A DNA stretch of 64,000 nt from Streptomyces endocoffeicus (GCF_016741935.1 NZ_JAERRG010000009.1:62001-126000), one strand, 5' to 3'. Positions 24,434 to 33,374 are shown, counted from the stretch's first letter. A program made the numbers and translations. Notes: generated by a model from the letters alone, not told the origin.

Positions 24434-25636
24434 ATGAGCCGCCTCGCGCAGACGGAGGGCCTGACCGACATCCAGCGGGAGATCCTCTCCACGGTCAGGG
24501 ATTTTGTCGACAAGGAGATCCTGCCGGTCGCGACCGAACTGGAACATCGCGATGAATATCCGACGGCGATCGTCGAGGGACTGAAGGAGCTCGGCGTCTT
24601 CGGGCTGATGATCCCGGAGGAATACGGCGGCCTGGGTGAGTCACTGCTCACCTACGCGCTGTGCGTGGAGGAGATCGCACGCGGCTGGATGAGCGTCTCG
24701 GGCATCATCAACACCCACTTCATCGTGGCGTACATGCTCAAGCAGCACGGCACCGAGGAACAGAAGGAGTATTTCCTTCCCAAGATGGCGCTGGGCGAGA
24801 TCCGGGGCGCCTTCTCGATGTCGGAGCCGGGACTGGGGTCGGATGTGTCGGCCATCACCAGCAAGGCGGTACCGGACGGCGACGAGTACGTCCTGAACGG
24901 GCAGAAGATGTGGCTGACCAACGGCGGCAGCTCCACTCTGGTGGCGGTCCTGTGCCGGACCGGCGAGACTCAGGAGGGGGTCGCGCCGCACAAGGCGATG
25001 ACCACCTTCCTGATCGAGAAGGAGCCCGGCTTCGGCGAGGTCCGGCCCGGTCTGACCATCCCCGGCAAGATCGAGAAGATGGGCTACAAGGGGGTCGACA
25101 CCACCGAGCTCATCATGGACGGACTGCGCATTCCGGCCGATCGGGTGCTCGGCGGGGCGCCGAACCGAGGTTTTTACCAAATGATGGACGGAGTCGAGGT
25201 CGGCCGGGTGAATGTCGCCGCCCGCGGCTGCGGTGTGGCGCGGCGCGCTTTCGAGCTGGGCGTCGCATACGCACAGCAGCGGCATACCTTCGGCAAGCCG
25301 ATCGCCCAGCATCAGGCCATCCAGTTCAAACTGGCCGAAATGGGAACAAAGGTCGAGGCGGCGCATGCGATGATGGTCAATGCGGCCCGGAAGAAGGATT
25401 CGGGCGCGCGCAACGACCTCGAGGCGGGAATGGCGAAGTACCTGGCGTCGGAGTACTGCAAAGAGGTCGTGGAGGACGCCTTCCGCATCCACGGCGGGTA
25501 CGGCTTCTCCAAGGAATACGAGATCGAGCGGCTCTACCGAGAGGCACCGATGCTTCTCATCGGCGAGGGGACCGCTGAGATTCAGAAAATGATTATTGGA
25601 CGGAGGCTTCTGGAGGAATACCGAACCCAAGACTGA
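24434..25636 (+). CDS. Acyl-CoA dehydrogenase, probable (2S)-methylsuccinyl-CoA dehydrogenase
   Basis: 400 residues with the full ACAD fold: AFSMSEPGLGSDVSAI (FAD and substrate loop), YVLNGQKMWLTNGG, ARGCGVARRAFELGVAYAQQRHTFGKPIAQHQAIQFKLAEM, and FRIHGGYGFSKEYEIERLYREAP near the C-terminus where the catalytic glutamate region lies. Operon position supplies the missing methylsuccinyl-CoA to mesaconyl-CoA step of the ethylmalonyl-CoA pathway; the assignment rests on context, as sequence alone only gives the family. GGAGGG lies 7 nt before the ATG and only 1 bp separates it from the hydratase gene. Codon use is slightly less GC-rich than its neighbours. Confidence 0.88.
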   Translation: MSRLAQTEGLTDIQREILSTVRDFVDKEILPVATELEHRDEYPTAIVEGLKELGVFGLMIPEEYGGLGESLLTYALCVEEIARGWMSVSGIINTHFIVAYMLKQHGTEEQKEYFLPKMALGEIRGAFSMSEPGLGSDVSAITSKAVPDGDEYVLNGQKMWLTNGGSSTLVAVLCRTGETQEGVAPHKAMTTFLIEKEPGFGEVRPGLTIPGKIEKMGYKGVDTTELIMDGLRIPADRVLGGAPNRGFYQMMDGVEVGRVNVAARGCGVARRAFELGVAYAQQRHTFGKPIAQHQAIQFKLAEMGTKVEAAHAMMVNAARKKDSGARNDLEAGMAKYLASEYCKEVVEDAFRIHGGYGFSKEYEIERLYREAPMLLIGEGTAEIQKMIIGRRLLEEYRTQD

Positions 25637-25816
25637 ACGTCCCTTTTGGGGTGGTATCCGAGAGAACAAGGTCACACCGCGCCAAGGGTCTTCGGTCACT
25701 GACAAGCCACCGACGGGCCCTGGCGCTTGCCCAGTTACCGCTCGCAACCGATACCATCCCGTAAAGCCGCCGTCCCCAGTCTTGCGTCGCGGCATCCTCC
25801 GCTACGAAGGTCATCC

Positions 25817-26473
25817 ATGCCCCACAGCCAATCCTCTGCACAACGCGACAGCCCGGTCGGTGTACGCCTCGCGCGCGGAGCGTCGCCGTGGCTCCTCCCG
25901 ACCGTCGCCACCGCGGCGGTCAGTCTTGCTCGGTCCCGCCGCTCCGGACGCTGGGCGGCGGTCGCCGTGCCCGCCACCGCGCTCGCGGCGGGCATGCTGT
26001 GGTTCTTCCGCGACCCCGAGAGAGAGATCACGCAGGGCCGTGTGATCTCCCCGGCCGACGGTGTGGTGCAGAGCATCATGCCGTGGAAGGACGGGCGCAC
26101 CCGCGTCGCCATCTTCATGAGCCCGCTCAACGTCCACGTCAACCGCGCTCCGCTGGCCGGTACGGTGACCTCCGTGGAGCACATCCCCGGCGGCTTCGTT
26201 CCCGCGTTCAACAAGGAGAGCGAGAACAACGAGCGGGTCGTCTGGCACTTCGACACCGAGCTCGGCGACATCGAGATGGTCCAGATCGCCGGCGCCGTCG
26301 CCCGGCGTATCGTGCCTTATGTGCCACAGGGCACGAAGGTCGAACAGGGTGAGCGGATCGGTCTCATCCGCTTCGGCTCGCGGGTCGACGTATACCTCCC
26401 CGAGGGTGTCGATGTCGCGGTCGAGGTCGGCCAGGCCACCACCGCGGGGGTGACTCGCCTTGACCGTGATTGA
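25817..26473 (+). CDS. psd: Phosphatidylserine decarboxylase proenzyme
   Basis: 218 residues from the ATG at 25817 (GAAGG upstream). It is the short type: one membrane-associated hydrophobic region (about 46-65), MLWFFRDPER, ISPADGVVQSI, SPLNVHVNRAPLAG, and the self-cleavage site RFGS at G187-S188, where the serine becomes the pyruvoyl cofactor. It converts phosphatidylserine to phosphatidylethanolamine at the membrane. The next gene makes its substrate and overlaps it by 14 bp, so they form a coupled pair. Preceded by a 180-bp gap with no confident promoter; it may also be read through from the ccr operon. Confidence 0.95.
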   Translation: MPHSQSSAQRDSPVGVRLARGASPWLLPTVATAAVSLARSRRSGRWAAVAVPATALAAGMLWFFRDPEREITQGRVISPADGVVQSIMPWKDGRTRVAIFMSPLNVHVNRAPLAGTVTSVEHIPGGFVPAFNKESENNERVVWHFDTELGDIEMVQIAGAVARRIVPYVPQGTKVEQGERIGLIRFGSRVDVYLPEGVDVAVEVGQATTAGVTRLDRD

Positions 26474-27326
26474 TCCCGATACGCAGGCCGCCTGGGTCCC
26501 CGAGGCCGAGGTGGACGCGGCCGACGTCGACGAAACGGACGACATGCCGCTGTCGACGCGACTGTCGATAGCCGACACGCTGACCCTGGGCAACGCCACC
26601 TGCGGCTTCCTGGCGGTCTACTTCACCACCACCGGCGTCCTCATCCCGCACCTCACGGGCAGCGAGGACGGCGGGATGACCCGGCACAGCGCCGCCTCCG
26701 CGGTGATGCTGATGCTGCTGGCCTCCGTCTTCGACCTCTTCGACGGGCTCGTCGCGCGGAAGCTGCGCAGCTCGGCGATGGGCGCGGAGCTGGACAACCT
26801 CTCCGACCTGATCAGCTTCGGGCTGGCCCCCGCGTACTTCGTCCTCGTCTGGGGGATGGTGTCCGACGACGCCTACCAGCGGGTCTCGGTGGTGGGCGCG
26901 ATCGTGGTGCTGCTGGCGGTGGTGCTGCGGCTTGCCAGATTCTCCTGTGTCACGCTGCGTGACGGCGTCTTCCAGGGCATGCCGAGCCCATTCGGCGCCC
27001 TGACGGTCGTCTCGGTGGTCCTGCTGGGCCTGCCGTTCGTGCCGACGCTGCTCGCGATCGTGGGCGTCGCCTGGCTGATGGTGAGCCGGGTGGAGTACCC
27101 CAAGCCGCGCGGCCGGCTCGCCGTGGCCATGCTCGGCTGGATCGTCACCAGCATGGCCCTGCTGGCCGCCTGGGCCTTCGAGGCCCCCGGCGGTGAGCTC
27201 CTCCTCCAGTCGGCCTGCGCCCTACAGGTCGTCATGGGCGCGGTGATCCCCCTCTTCGCCACGGCCCGCCGGGTGAACGCGTTCCGCGACAACCGCCGCG
27301 AAGCGAGGGCAGCGCAGCTGCCGTAG
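26460..27326 (+). CDS. pssA: CDP-diacylglycerol-serine O-phosphatidyltransferase
   Basis: 288 residues with several transmembrane helices. The CDP-alcohol phosphotransferase signature is complete: D95-G96-x2-A99-R100-x7-G108-x3-D112-x3-D116. It makes phosphatidylserine from CDP-diacylglycerol and serine. I use the TTG at 26460 because GGGGGTGA lies 6 nt before it; a GTG at 26466 is the alternative. It overlaps psd by 14 bp and ends at a strong terminator, closing this transcript. The acidic N-terminal 30 residues are cytoplasmic and poorly conserved. Confidence 0.94.
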   Translation: MTVIDPDTQAAWVPEAEVDAADVDETDDMPLSTRLSIADTLTLGNATCGFLAVYFTTTGVLIPHLTGSEDGGMTRHSAASAVMLMLLASVFDLFDGLVARKLRSSAMGAELDNLSDLISFGLAPAYFVLVWGMVSDDAYQRVSVVGAIVVLLAVVLRLARFSCVTLRDGVFQGMPSPFGALTVVSVVLLGLPFVPTLLAIVGVAWLMVSRVEYPKPRGRLAVAMLGWIVTSMALLAAWAFEAPGGELLLQSACALQVVMGAVIPLFATARRVNAFRDNRREARAAQLP

Positions 27327-27357
27327 CGGCCGTCAGGCCGCCCGTCCCTTGGACGGA

Positions 27358-27400
27358 ACGCCGTGGGGCCCGAGCTTCCCGCTCGGGCCCCACGGCGTTT
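27358..27400 (+). terminator. Strong intrinsic terminator after pssA
   Basis: A perfect 19-bp stem beginning AACGCCGTGGGGCCCGAGC, loop TTCCC, with the 3' arm running into TTTTC. One of the clearest terminators in the window; ends the psd-pssA transcript and possibly that of ccr. Confidence 0.9.
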
Positions 27401-27606
27401 TCGGTTACGGCCGACGTCACTGCCCCACATCGAGCCTCCGCACCGGCTGCCCCCGGCTGGGCCACGTACGCGGTGTGGGCAGCCGCCCATCCGGCGGCGT
27501 CGCACACCTCTACCCGCGCGACCTCTTACGGCCAGGAATCACGAAGCCGCACCGCAGCCCGTGCCAGGCAACCGCGAGCACTCCCGAACTACGTGAATCG
27601 GACCCG

Positions 27607-28170
27607 TCATACGGCGCGCCCCAGCAAGGAAAGCAGCTGAACGGCGGGGTCGGTGCTGGTGGTGGGCACCGGAGCGGCGAAGATTCCCAGGCCTGCCACT
27701 CTCTCGGCGTTGGCGCGCGCGTAGGCCAGGCTGTGGTCGACCGCGGCCGGGTCGAGCCACTCGGGCTGGCCGCACCCGCGGGCCAGGTCCCACTCGTGGA
27801 TGGTCAGGTCGACGAGCATCTGGTCCGCGTACATGGTCAACGGGGCCTCCCCGAAGGAGAACCGAGCTGTCCCGGAAAGATCGGCGCCCTTCCACGCCGC
27901 GAGGGAGCGCTCCGCGGCCTCGTCCCACGCGCGCGCGGGATCCGCGCCGACCATGTCGCCGTCGTAGCGGTCGCCCACCTGCTCCAGGGACTCTCCGGCG
28001 AGCAGGTGCGGCACCCACAAGTGCTCGCTGACCAGGTGGTTGACGAGGTCCCGAACGGTCCACTCGGTGCACGGCGTCGAATCGTTCCACCGGTGGCCGT
28101 CGACCGCGTGCACTCGTGCGCCGAAGCGGTTGATGGCATCGGGAATTAACCGCAGGGATGAACTCGTCAT
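27607..28170 (-). CDS. TIGR03086-type DinB/mycothiol-dependent maleylpyruvate-isomerase-like protein
   Basis: 187 residues of a four-helix bundle. WNDSTPCTEWTVRDLVNHLVSEHLWVPHLL contains the conserved TEWTVRDLVNHL segment with a metal-binding histidine, and VDLTIHEWDLARG holds another. Relatives use a metal and sometimes mycothiol as cofactor; no reaction is established for this subgroup. Starts at the ATG at 28170, lying back to back with a stretch of 98 bp before the glycerate kinase stop. The C-terminus is variable. Confidence 0.88.
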   Translation of the reverse strand: MTSSSLRLIPDAINRFGARVHAVDGHRWNDSTPCTEWTVRDLVNHLVSEHLWVPHLLAGESLEQVGDRYDGDMVGADPARAWDEAAERSLAAWKGADLSGTARFSFGEAPLTMYADQMLVDLTIHEWDLARGCGQPEWLDPAAVDHSLAYARANAERVAGLGIFAAPVPTTSTDPAVQLLSLLGRAV

Positions 28171-28268
28171 GGCAGTACGTTATGCCATGATCTTCCACCC
28201 TCCCCGAACGGAGGTCGGCGTCCCGGTCGTCGACGAGACCGGTGACCTGAAGAAGGGCACGCACGGGG

Positions 28269-29510
28269 TCAGCTGAGAAAGTCCGCCGCCAGGCGTTCTG
28301 CGGTGCGTTCCAGGAGGGGGCCGGCCTCGGCGATGCAGCGGGCCGGGTCCGGTTCCAGGTCGGTGAGGGCGTAGGCGCGGCGGATGCCCGCGTTGCCCAG
28401 GGCCGCGGGGGCCAGGGACAGGCGGCCGCAGACCGCGACCACTTCGATGCCCCGCGCGCGGGCCGCCGCCGCGACGCCTGCCGGGGCCTTGCCGTGGAGG
28501 GTCTGCTCGTCCAGCGAGCCCTCCCCCGTGATCACCAGGTCCGTGCCCTCCAGCGCGGCGGGGAAGCCGAGGACGTCGAGCATCACCTCGATGCCGGGGC
28601 GGAAGGCCGCGCCGAGGCCGACGAGGGCGCCGAAGCCGATGCCGCCCGCCGCGCCCGCGCCGGGTGCGAGGGCGTATTCGGCGGCCGAGGCCCCGACCGC
28701 ACGCTCCAGGACGCGTACGTAGTGGGCGAGGGCGGCGTCCAGGGCCGCCACATCGTCCTCGCCCGCGCCCTTCTGCGGGCCGTAGACCGCCGCCGCGCCC
28801 TTCGGCCCGGTGAGGGGATTATCGACGTCGCTGGCCAGGACGGTTTCGGTGTTCGCGAGGCGCGGGTCGAGGCCGGACAGATCGGCCGTCGCGAGGTCGC
28901 GCAGCGGGCCCCCGCCCGGTGCGACAGGGGTACCGTCCTCCCGCAGGAAGCGCGCCCCCAGCGCGCTGAGCATCCCCGCCCCACCGTCCGTCGTCGCGCT
29001 GCCGCCCACGCCGAACACGATCGTGCGGGCGCCCGCGTCCAGCGCCGCGCGCAGCAGCTCCCCGCTGCCGTACGTGGTCGCGGTGAGCGGCGCGAACACC
29101 CCCTTCGGCAGATGGCGCAGCCCGGACGCCTCGGCCATCTCCACCACGGCCGTGGACCCGCGCAGCGCGTACGCCGCCGTCACCGGCGCGCCCAGCGGCC
29201 CGGTGACCCGGGCCTCGCGCCGTTCGAACCCGGCGGCGACCGCCGCGTCCACCGTGCCGTCCCCGCCGTCGGCGACGGGCAGCGCCGCGATCCGCAGGCT
29301 CTCGCCGCCCCGGGGCGCGCCGCGGCGCAGGCCCGCCGTGACGCGCTCGGCGACCTCCACCGCCGTGAGCGAGCCCTTGAACTTGTCCGCGGCGATCAGC
29401 ACGCGCTTCGGGGGTGTCGCCTGCCCCTGCGCCCATGTCATGGTCTCTGCCGCGGCTTCCGTCCTCGATGCCGCCGAGTCCTCCGAAGCCTCCGTCGAAG
29501 CGTCCGTCAC
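28269..29510 (-). CDS. Glycerate kinase (GK type 1 family)
   Basis: About 413 residues. The family motifs are present: VLIAADKFKGSLTAVEVAERV near the start, LPVADGGDGTVDA, GSATTDGGAGMLSALGARFL and GEGSLDEQTLHGKAPAGVA. It phosphorylates D-glycerate with ATP. The start is uncertain: I chose the GTG at 29510, which has GAGGGG 8 nt upstream; ATG at 29528 and ATG at 29441 are alternatives, and the first 30 residues are Ala/Ser/Glu-rich and nonconserved. Convergent with nothing; its start faces the ADP-ribosylglycohydrolase gene. Confidence 0.9.
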   Translation of the reverse strand: MTDASTEASEDSAASRTEAAAETMTWAQGQATPPKRVLIAADKFKGSLTAVEVAERVTAGLRRGAPRGGESLRIAALPVADGGDGTVDAAVAAGFERREARVTGPLGAPVTAAYALRGSTAVVEMAEASGLRHLPKGVFAPLTATTYGSGELLRAALDAGARTIVFGVGGSATTDGGAGMLSALGARFLREDGTPVAPGGGPLRDLATADLSGLDPRLANTETVLASDVDNPLTGPKGAAAVYGPQKGAGEDDVAALDAALAHYVRVLERAVGASAAEYALAPGAGAAGGIGFGALVGLGAAFRPGIEVMLDVLGFPAALEGTDLVITGEGSLDEQTLHGKAPAGVAAAARARGIEVVAVCGRLSLAPAALGNAGIRRAYALTDLEPDPARCIAEAGPLLERTAERLAADFLS

Positions 29511-29576
29511 CTTCGTAACCCCTCGCATTCGCACAGGCGGTCGCGCCGCTGTGACCCTATCCGGCGCGACCGCACC

Positions 29577-29603
29577 GGTACACCCACCTCAGATGGGTAC
29601 ACC
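29577..29603. promoter_or_regulatory. Repeated GGTACACC before the ADP-ribosylglycohydrolase gene
   Basis: GGTACACC occurs at 29577 and 29596, and GTACACCCA with TGGGTAC forms a rough inverted repeat. TACACC at 29598-29603 ends 6 nt before the ATG at 29610, so it could be the -10 of a leaderless promoter as well as an operator. No ribosome site is seen for that ATG. Confidence 0.35.
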
Positions 29604-29609
29604 TGACGC

Positions 29610-30680
29610 ATGGCCCTCAGCGGGAGCGCACTCGCGGACCGGATCCTCGGCGGCTGGCTCGGCCGGATCGCCGGAAACATGCTCGGCAAACCGGTCGAGA
29701 ACGGCGACCATTGGACCCGCGACCGCATCGACCGGTATCTGCGCCGCGCCGACGCCCTCCCGCTGACCGACTACCTCCCCGCCCTGGAGCCGCCGCCCGA
29801 CCCGGTGGAGTTCGAGCTGCGCCCCGAGTGGCAGAGTTGCGTGCGCGGCCGGATCCACGGCAGTTGCCGCGACGACGACGTGGACTACTCCGTCCTCGGT
29901 CTGCACCTGCTGGAGACCCACGGCCCCGGCTTCAGCACCGAGCAGGTCGGCGAGGTGTGGCTGCTGCGGCTGCCGTATCTGCAGACCTTCACCGCCGAGC
30001 GGGCCGCCTACCGCAATCTCACGGCCGGGGTGAAGCCGCCGCTCAGCGCGACCCTCGACAACCCCTACCAGGAGTGGATCGGCGCCCTGATCCGCGCCGA
30101 CATCCACGGCTGGGTCAACCCCGGCGATCCGCGGCGCGCCGCCACGATGGCCCGCCGCGACGCCGTTCTCTCCCACACGGGCAACGGGGTGTACGGGGCG
30201 ATGTGGGCGGCCGCCCTGATCGCGGCCGCGTTCACGGCGGACGGTCCGCGCGCCGCCGTCGACAGTGCCCTGGACCGGATCCCGCCGCGCTGCCGCCTGG
30301 CCCGTACGGTGCGCCGGATCGCGTCCCTGCACGACGCGGGCGTGGCGTGGGTGGACGCGCTCGCCCAGCTGGAGCTGGAGACCGCCGGGCTGCCCTGGAT
30401 CCATGTGGTCCCCAACGCCGCCGTCCTCACGGCCGGGCTGCTCTACGGCGCGGGCGACTTCACGACGACGATCGCCCTGACGGTACGCGGCGGCCTGGAC
30501 ACCGACTCCAACGGCGCCACGGCCGGTTCGGTCGCGGGGGTGCTGTGCGGCGCGGCGGCCATTCCGCCGCAGTGGACCGAGCCGCTGGAGGATCGGGTGC
30601 GCAGCGCCGTCTTCGGCTTCGACGGGGCCCGCGTCAGCGACCTCGCGGCGCGTACGCACCGGCTGGCGGTCTCGGGTTAG
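29610..30680 (+). CDS. ADP-ribosylglycohydrolase (DraG/ARH) family protein
   Basis: 356 residues. Metal-site motifs of the family are visible: GRIAGNMLGKPVE at the N-terminus, SCRDDDVDYSVLGLHLL (the DDD cluster, near residue 92), LSHTGNGVYGAMWAAALIAAAF, and GGLDTDSNGATAGSVAG near residue 294 with the second DTD cluster. The family hydrolyses ADP-ribosyl-protein or related bonds using two Mg ions. The target is unknown. A sirtuin gene lies 3 kb away, another NAD/ADP-ribose enzyme, but no shared operon exists. Its stop overlaps the TetR stop by 3 bp, tail to tail. Confidence 0.9.
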   Translation: MALSGSALADRILGGWLGRIAGNMLGKPVENGDHWTRDRIDRYLRRADALPLTDYLPALEPPPDPVEFELRPEWQSCVRGRIHGSCRDDDVDYSVLGLHLLETHGPGFSTEQVGEVWLLRLPYLQTFTAERAAYRNLTAGVKPPLSATLDNPYQEWIGALIRADIHGWVNPGDPRRAATMARRDAVLSHTGNGVYGAMWAAALIAAAFTADGPRAAVDSALDRIPPRCRLARTVRRIASLHDAGVAWVDALAQLELETAGLPWIHVVPNAAVLTAGLLYGAGDFTTTIALTVRGGLDTDSNGATAGSVAGVLCGAAAIPPQWTEPLEDRVRSAVFGFDGARVSDLAARTHRLAVSG

Positions 30681-31504
30681 GGGGTTTCGGTCCGCTCACC
30701 GGCGGTGGGGGCCGGATCGGCGATGCGGTCCAGCCACTCCCGCAGGAGGCCGCGTTCGGGCGCGGTCAGCGCGTCCGTCCGGGGCAGCGCGGCGCGCAGG
30801 GTGACGGCGGCCGCGACGGGGCCGGGCTCGGCGGCGGCGGGCGCGTCCGTGGTGATCGCCGCGATGGCCGCCTCGCGGGCGGTACGGGACAGCTCCGGAT
30901 CGCGGCGGTCCTCGGGCGTGGCGATGAGCGTGAACGTCGTACCGCAGCCCGCCGCGTGGACCAGGGCCGCGGCACGCTCCTCGGGGATGGCGAGCCGCCC
31001 CGCCTCGGCGATGCGGCGGATGAGCCGGGCGAGCATGTCGAAGGCGGTGACGGCGGCCGGTGAGGACACCCCAGGGCGGTGCCCGCCGTACATCAGCGAG
31101 TACAGCGCCGGGTTGGCCAGGCCGAGGCCGATGTGCTGGTCCCAGCCGGCCCGCAGGTCCTCGACCGGGTCATCGGTGGGTTCCTCGGCGTTCTTGCTGT
31201 TCACGTACTCCGTGAAGCCGTACGCGACGACCGCGTCGAGCAGGCCCTGTTTGTCGCCGAAGAGCCGGTAGATGGTCGGCGGCTGCACTCCGGCCGCGGA
31301 GCTCACCGCCCGGGTCGAGACCGCGTCGGGCCCGCCGTCGGACAGCAGCCGGGCGGCGGCCGCGACGATGCGGTCGCGATTCCCGTCGCGGTTGCCATCA
31401 CGGTTGCCGTCACGGTCTCGGTTCGCGTCGTGGTTCGTCTCGTGGCTCGCGCCGTGGCTCGCGTCGTGGTTTCCGTCCGGCGCGATGACGTCCTCCCTCT
31501 CCAT
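30677..31504 (-). CDS. TetR/AcrR family regulator with repeat-rich N-terminus
   Basis: 275 residues. The DNA-binding domain is RIVAAAARLLSDGGPDAVSTRAVSSAAGVQPPTIYRLFGDKQGLLDAV at about 47-95. Before it, residues 10-48 are built of DGNRD and ASHE-type repeats encoded by a 12-bp tandem repeat (about 31361-31477), so the true start could lie inside; no strong ribosome site decides it. It is divergent from the quinone-oxidoreductase-like gene and a near palindrome lies between them, so it probably represses both. C-terminal half matches TetR_C-like ligand domains with WDQHIGLGLANPALYSLMYG. Confidence 0.9.
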   Translation of the reverse strand: MEREDVIAPDGNHDASHGASHETNHDANRDRDGNRDGNRDGNRDRIVAAAARLLSDGGPDAVSTRAVSSAAGVQPPTIYRLFGDKQGLLDAVVAYGFTEYVNSKNAEEPTDDPVEDLRAGWDQHIGLGLANPALYSLMYGGHRPGVSSPAAVTAFDMLARLIRRIAEAGRLAIPEERAAALVHAAGCGTTFTLIATPEDRRDPELSRTAREAAIAAITTDAPAAAEPGPVAAAVTLRAALPRTDALTAPERGLLREWLDRIADPAPTAGERTETP

Positions 31505-31515
31505 GCTTCCAACGA

Positions 31516-31558
31516 TAACAGGATCTCGTTAGCGACCCTTCGTTTCCGGTGATACGTT
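31516..31558 (+). promoter_or_regulatory. Promoter and TetR-type operator between tetR and the QorB-like gene
   Basis: TAACAGGATCTCGTTA (31516-31531) is a near palindrome of form TAAC-N2-GATC-N2-GTTA. It overlaps a -35-like TTAGCG (31529-31534), 18 bp before TACGTT (31553-31558). A repressor there would control both divergent genes. The best candidate is the TetR protein encoded next to it. Confidence 0.6.
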
Positions 31559-31596
31559 GACGGCGATAGCACTGGAAACAGGCAGAGGAGATCACC

Positions 31597-32460
31597 GTGA
31601 TCATCGTTACCGGAGCCAATGGCCAGCTCGGCCGGATGGTCGCCGAGCGGCTGCTGAAAGCCGTCCCCACCGAGGAGATCGGCGTCAGCGTGCGCGATGT
31701 GGAGGCGGCACGGGACCTCGGCGCGCGGGGCGTGCGTGTCCGCCGGGGCGACTTCGCCGACCCGGACACCCTCCCCCACGCCTTCGAGGGCGCCTCGAAG
31801 GTCCTGATCGTCTCGACGGGCACCACGGGCGAGGCCGCCGTCCGAGGCCACCGCGCGGCCATCGCGGCCGCGGCGGCGGCCGGGGCCAAGCGGATCCTCT
31901 ACACGAGCCACATGGGCGCGAGCCCGTCCTCGCCGTTCGTCCCGATGCCCGACCACGCCGCCACCGAGGAGGCTCTGCGGCGGTCCGGTGTCCCCTTCAC
32001 CTCGCTGCGCAACGGCTTCTACATCTCATCGGCCGTGGAGCTGGTCAGGGGCGCGCTGGAGACGGGCGTCCTGGCCGTGCCGGAGGACGGGCCGGTCGCC
32101 TGGACCGCCCACGCCGACCTCGCCGACGCGGCGGTCCTCGCCCTCACCGGGGAGGTACTGGACGGTCTGAGCCCCGCGCTCACCGGTCCCGAGGTGATCG
32201 ACATGGCCGGAATCGCGGATATCCTCACGCGGCTGACGGGCCGCCCGATCCGCCGGGTGGTCGTCTCCGACGACGAGTACCGGGCGCAGTTGGTCACCCA
32301 TGGTGTGCCCGAGTCGTCGGCCGACCTGCTCGTCGGCCTCTTCGCCGCCGCCCGCGACGGCGACTTCGCACCGGTCGACCCCACGCTCGCCGATGTTCTC
32401 GGTCGACCCGTGGTGCGTGTGGAGGACTACCTGAAGTCGGCGCTCACGACGCCTCGGTGA
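31597..32460 (+). CDS. NmrA/SDR-family NAD(P)H-binding protein (QorB-like quinone oxidoreductase)
   Basis: 287 residues from a GTG at 31597 with GAGGAGATCACC before it. MIIVTGANGQLGRMVAERLL is the atypical SDR GxxGxxG nucleotide loop; ILYTSHMGASPSS and ADHAATEEALRRSGVPFTSLRNGFY match the QorB/NmrA group, which lacks the classical YxxxK pair. Likely reduces a quinone or reactive carbonyl with NADPH. The divergent TetR gene suggests induction by an electrophile or quinone; substrate is not known. It stands alone, followed by a convergent hypothetical gene. Confidence 0.9.
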   Translation: MIIVTGANGQLGRMVAERLLKAVPTEEIGVSVRDVEAARDLGARGVRVRRGDFADPDTLPHAFEGASKVLIVSTGTTGEAAVRGHRAAIAAAAAAGAKRILYTSHMGASPSSPFVPMPDHAATEEALRRSGVPFTSLRNGFYISSAVELVRGALETGVLAVPEDGPVAWTAHADLADAAVLALTGEVLDGLSPALTGPEVIDMAGIADILTRLTGRPIRRVVVSDDEYRAQLVTHGVPESSADLLVGLFAAARDGDFAPVDPTLADVLGRPVVRVEDYLKSALTTPR

Positions 32461-32515
32461 CGTACCGCACGAATCGGGCCCAGCCGCGCGCCGAGAGGGT
32501 GCGTCCACGCGGACG

Positions 32516-33268
32516 TCAGCGGTCGGCGGTGTCCCATTCGCTGCCCAGCCAGCCGCCGTGGCTGTCGAGGAGGGCGACGAGGGAGGCGGTCACGCGATCG
32601 TCCCACCAGTCCGCCACGGCCTTGAGCTCGAAGGCGGTCCCGGGGCCGCTGTGGAAGTCGAGGACGATCCGGCGGTCCAGCCGCCAGCGGGTGCGGCGCG
32701 GGGTGCGGCCGGGGTCGCCGCCGCCGTTGAGGATGATGCCGATCACGACCAGCAGTTGGAGGGGGAGGAACAGCCACCACACGCCCCACCAGAAGGGCCG
32801 CCCCTTGAAGCCCACGGCGGGCCGGGAGCCGGTCTGCTGGACGGTCCAGCGGGTGCGGAGGCCGCCCTTCATGGCCGGGCGGCGGGTGACGAGGGCCAGG
32901 GGTTCACCGGCGGCGCCCAGGACTTCGTAGGCGGCGGGGCCGCCCTTGGTGGCCGACTTGGTCACCACCTGCGCGAACACCTGCTCTCGATGGGGATCTG
33001 CCCAGAGGGTGAACGCGCGGGTGCCCTCCTTACGGGCGGCACGGTACTCGGGGAGGCCGCCGCCGGGTGGGTTCCGCCGCTCGGGGAAGGCCAGCGGGCG
33101 GCTGGTGCGGCCACGGCGGGCGGGGCCGTCGGCGATCCGTATCGTCCAGGGGAGGCCGTCCTCCGGTGCGCGCGCCTGGTCTTCCTGGTCTTCCTGGTCC
33201 TCCTGGTCTTCCCGGTCCTCCTGTGCGTCCTGTGCGTCGTGGCTGGTCAGCCACAGGAAACGTGCCAT
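32516..33268 (-). CDS. Hypothetical protein with EDQ repeats and one or two transmembrane segments
   Basis: 250 residues that I do not recognise. Residues 10-35 are an acidic EDQEDQ run encoded by a 9-bp repeat (about 33170-33240). After a conserved-looking beta-rich region (EGTRAFTLWADPHREQVFAQVV) there is a hydrophobic segment, FWWGVWWLFLPLQLLVVIGIIL (about 155-176), and an end motif LDFHSGPGTAFELKAVADWWDDRVTASL. Probably a membrane-anchored protein; the ATG at 33268 is plausible. No functional neighbours. Confidence 0.7.
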   Translation of the reverse strand: MARFLWLTSHDAQDAQEDREDQEDQEDQEDQARAPEDGLPWTIRIADGPARRGRTSRPLAFPERRNPPGGGLPEYRAARKEGTRAFTLWADPHREQVFAQVVTKSATKGGPAAYEVLGAAGEPLALVTRRPAMKGGLRTRWTVQQTGSRPAVGFKGRPFWWGVWWLFLPLQLLVVIGIILNGGGDPGRTPRRTRWRLDRRIVLDFHSGPGTAFELKAVADWWDDRVTASLVALLDSHGGWLGSEWDTADR

Positions 33269-33362
33269 TCCCGTACTCTCCCCGTCCGCCGCGTCCGTCC
33301 CGGTGCCGGGCGGACTTTACCCGTCCGGCAAAACGCGCTCGCCGTCGGCCGCGCGGCGTGCG

Positions 33363-33368
33363 TACGCT
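33363..33368 (+). promoter_or_regulatory. Putative leaderless -10 for the sirtuin gene
   Basis: TACGCT ends 6 nt before the ATG at 33375, and no ribosome site is visible. The preceding 30 bp has no clear -35. Confidence 0.4.
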
Positions 33369-33374
33369 CGCCGC

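Noticed and set aside
28169..28276. Short plus-strand gene encoding a 35-residue peptide
   Set aside because: It overlaps the start of the TIGR03086 gene and the end of glycerate kinase; no ribosome site or recognisable domain. Could be a remnant, unsupported.
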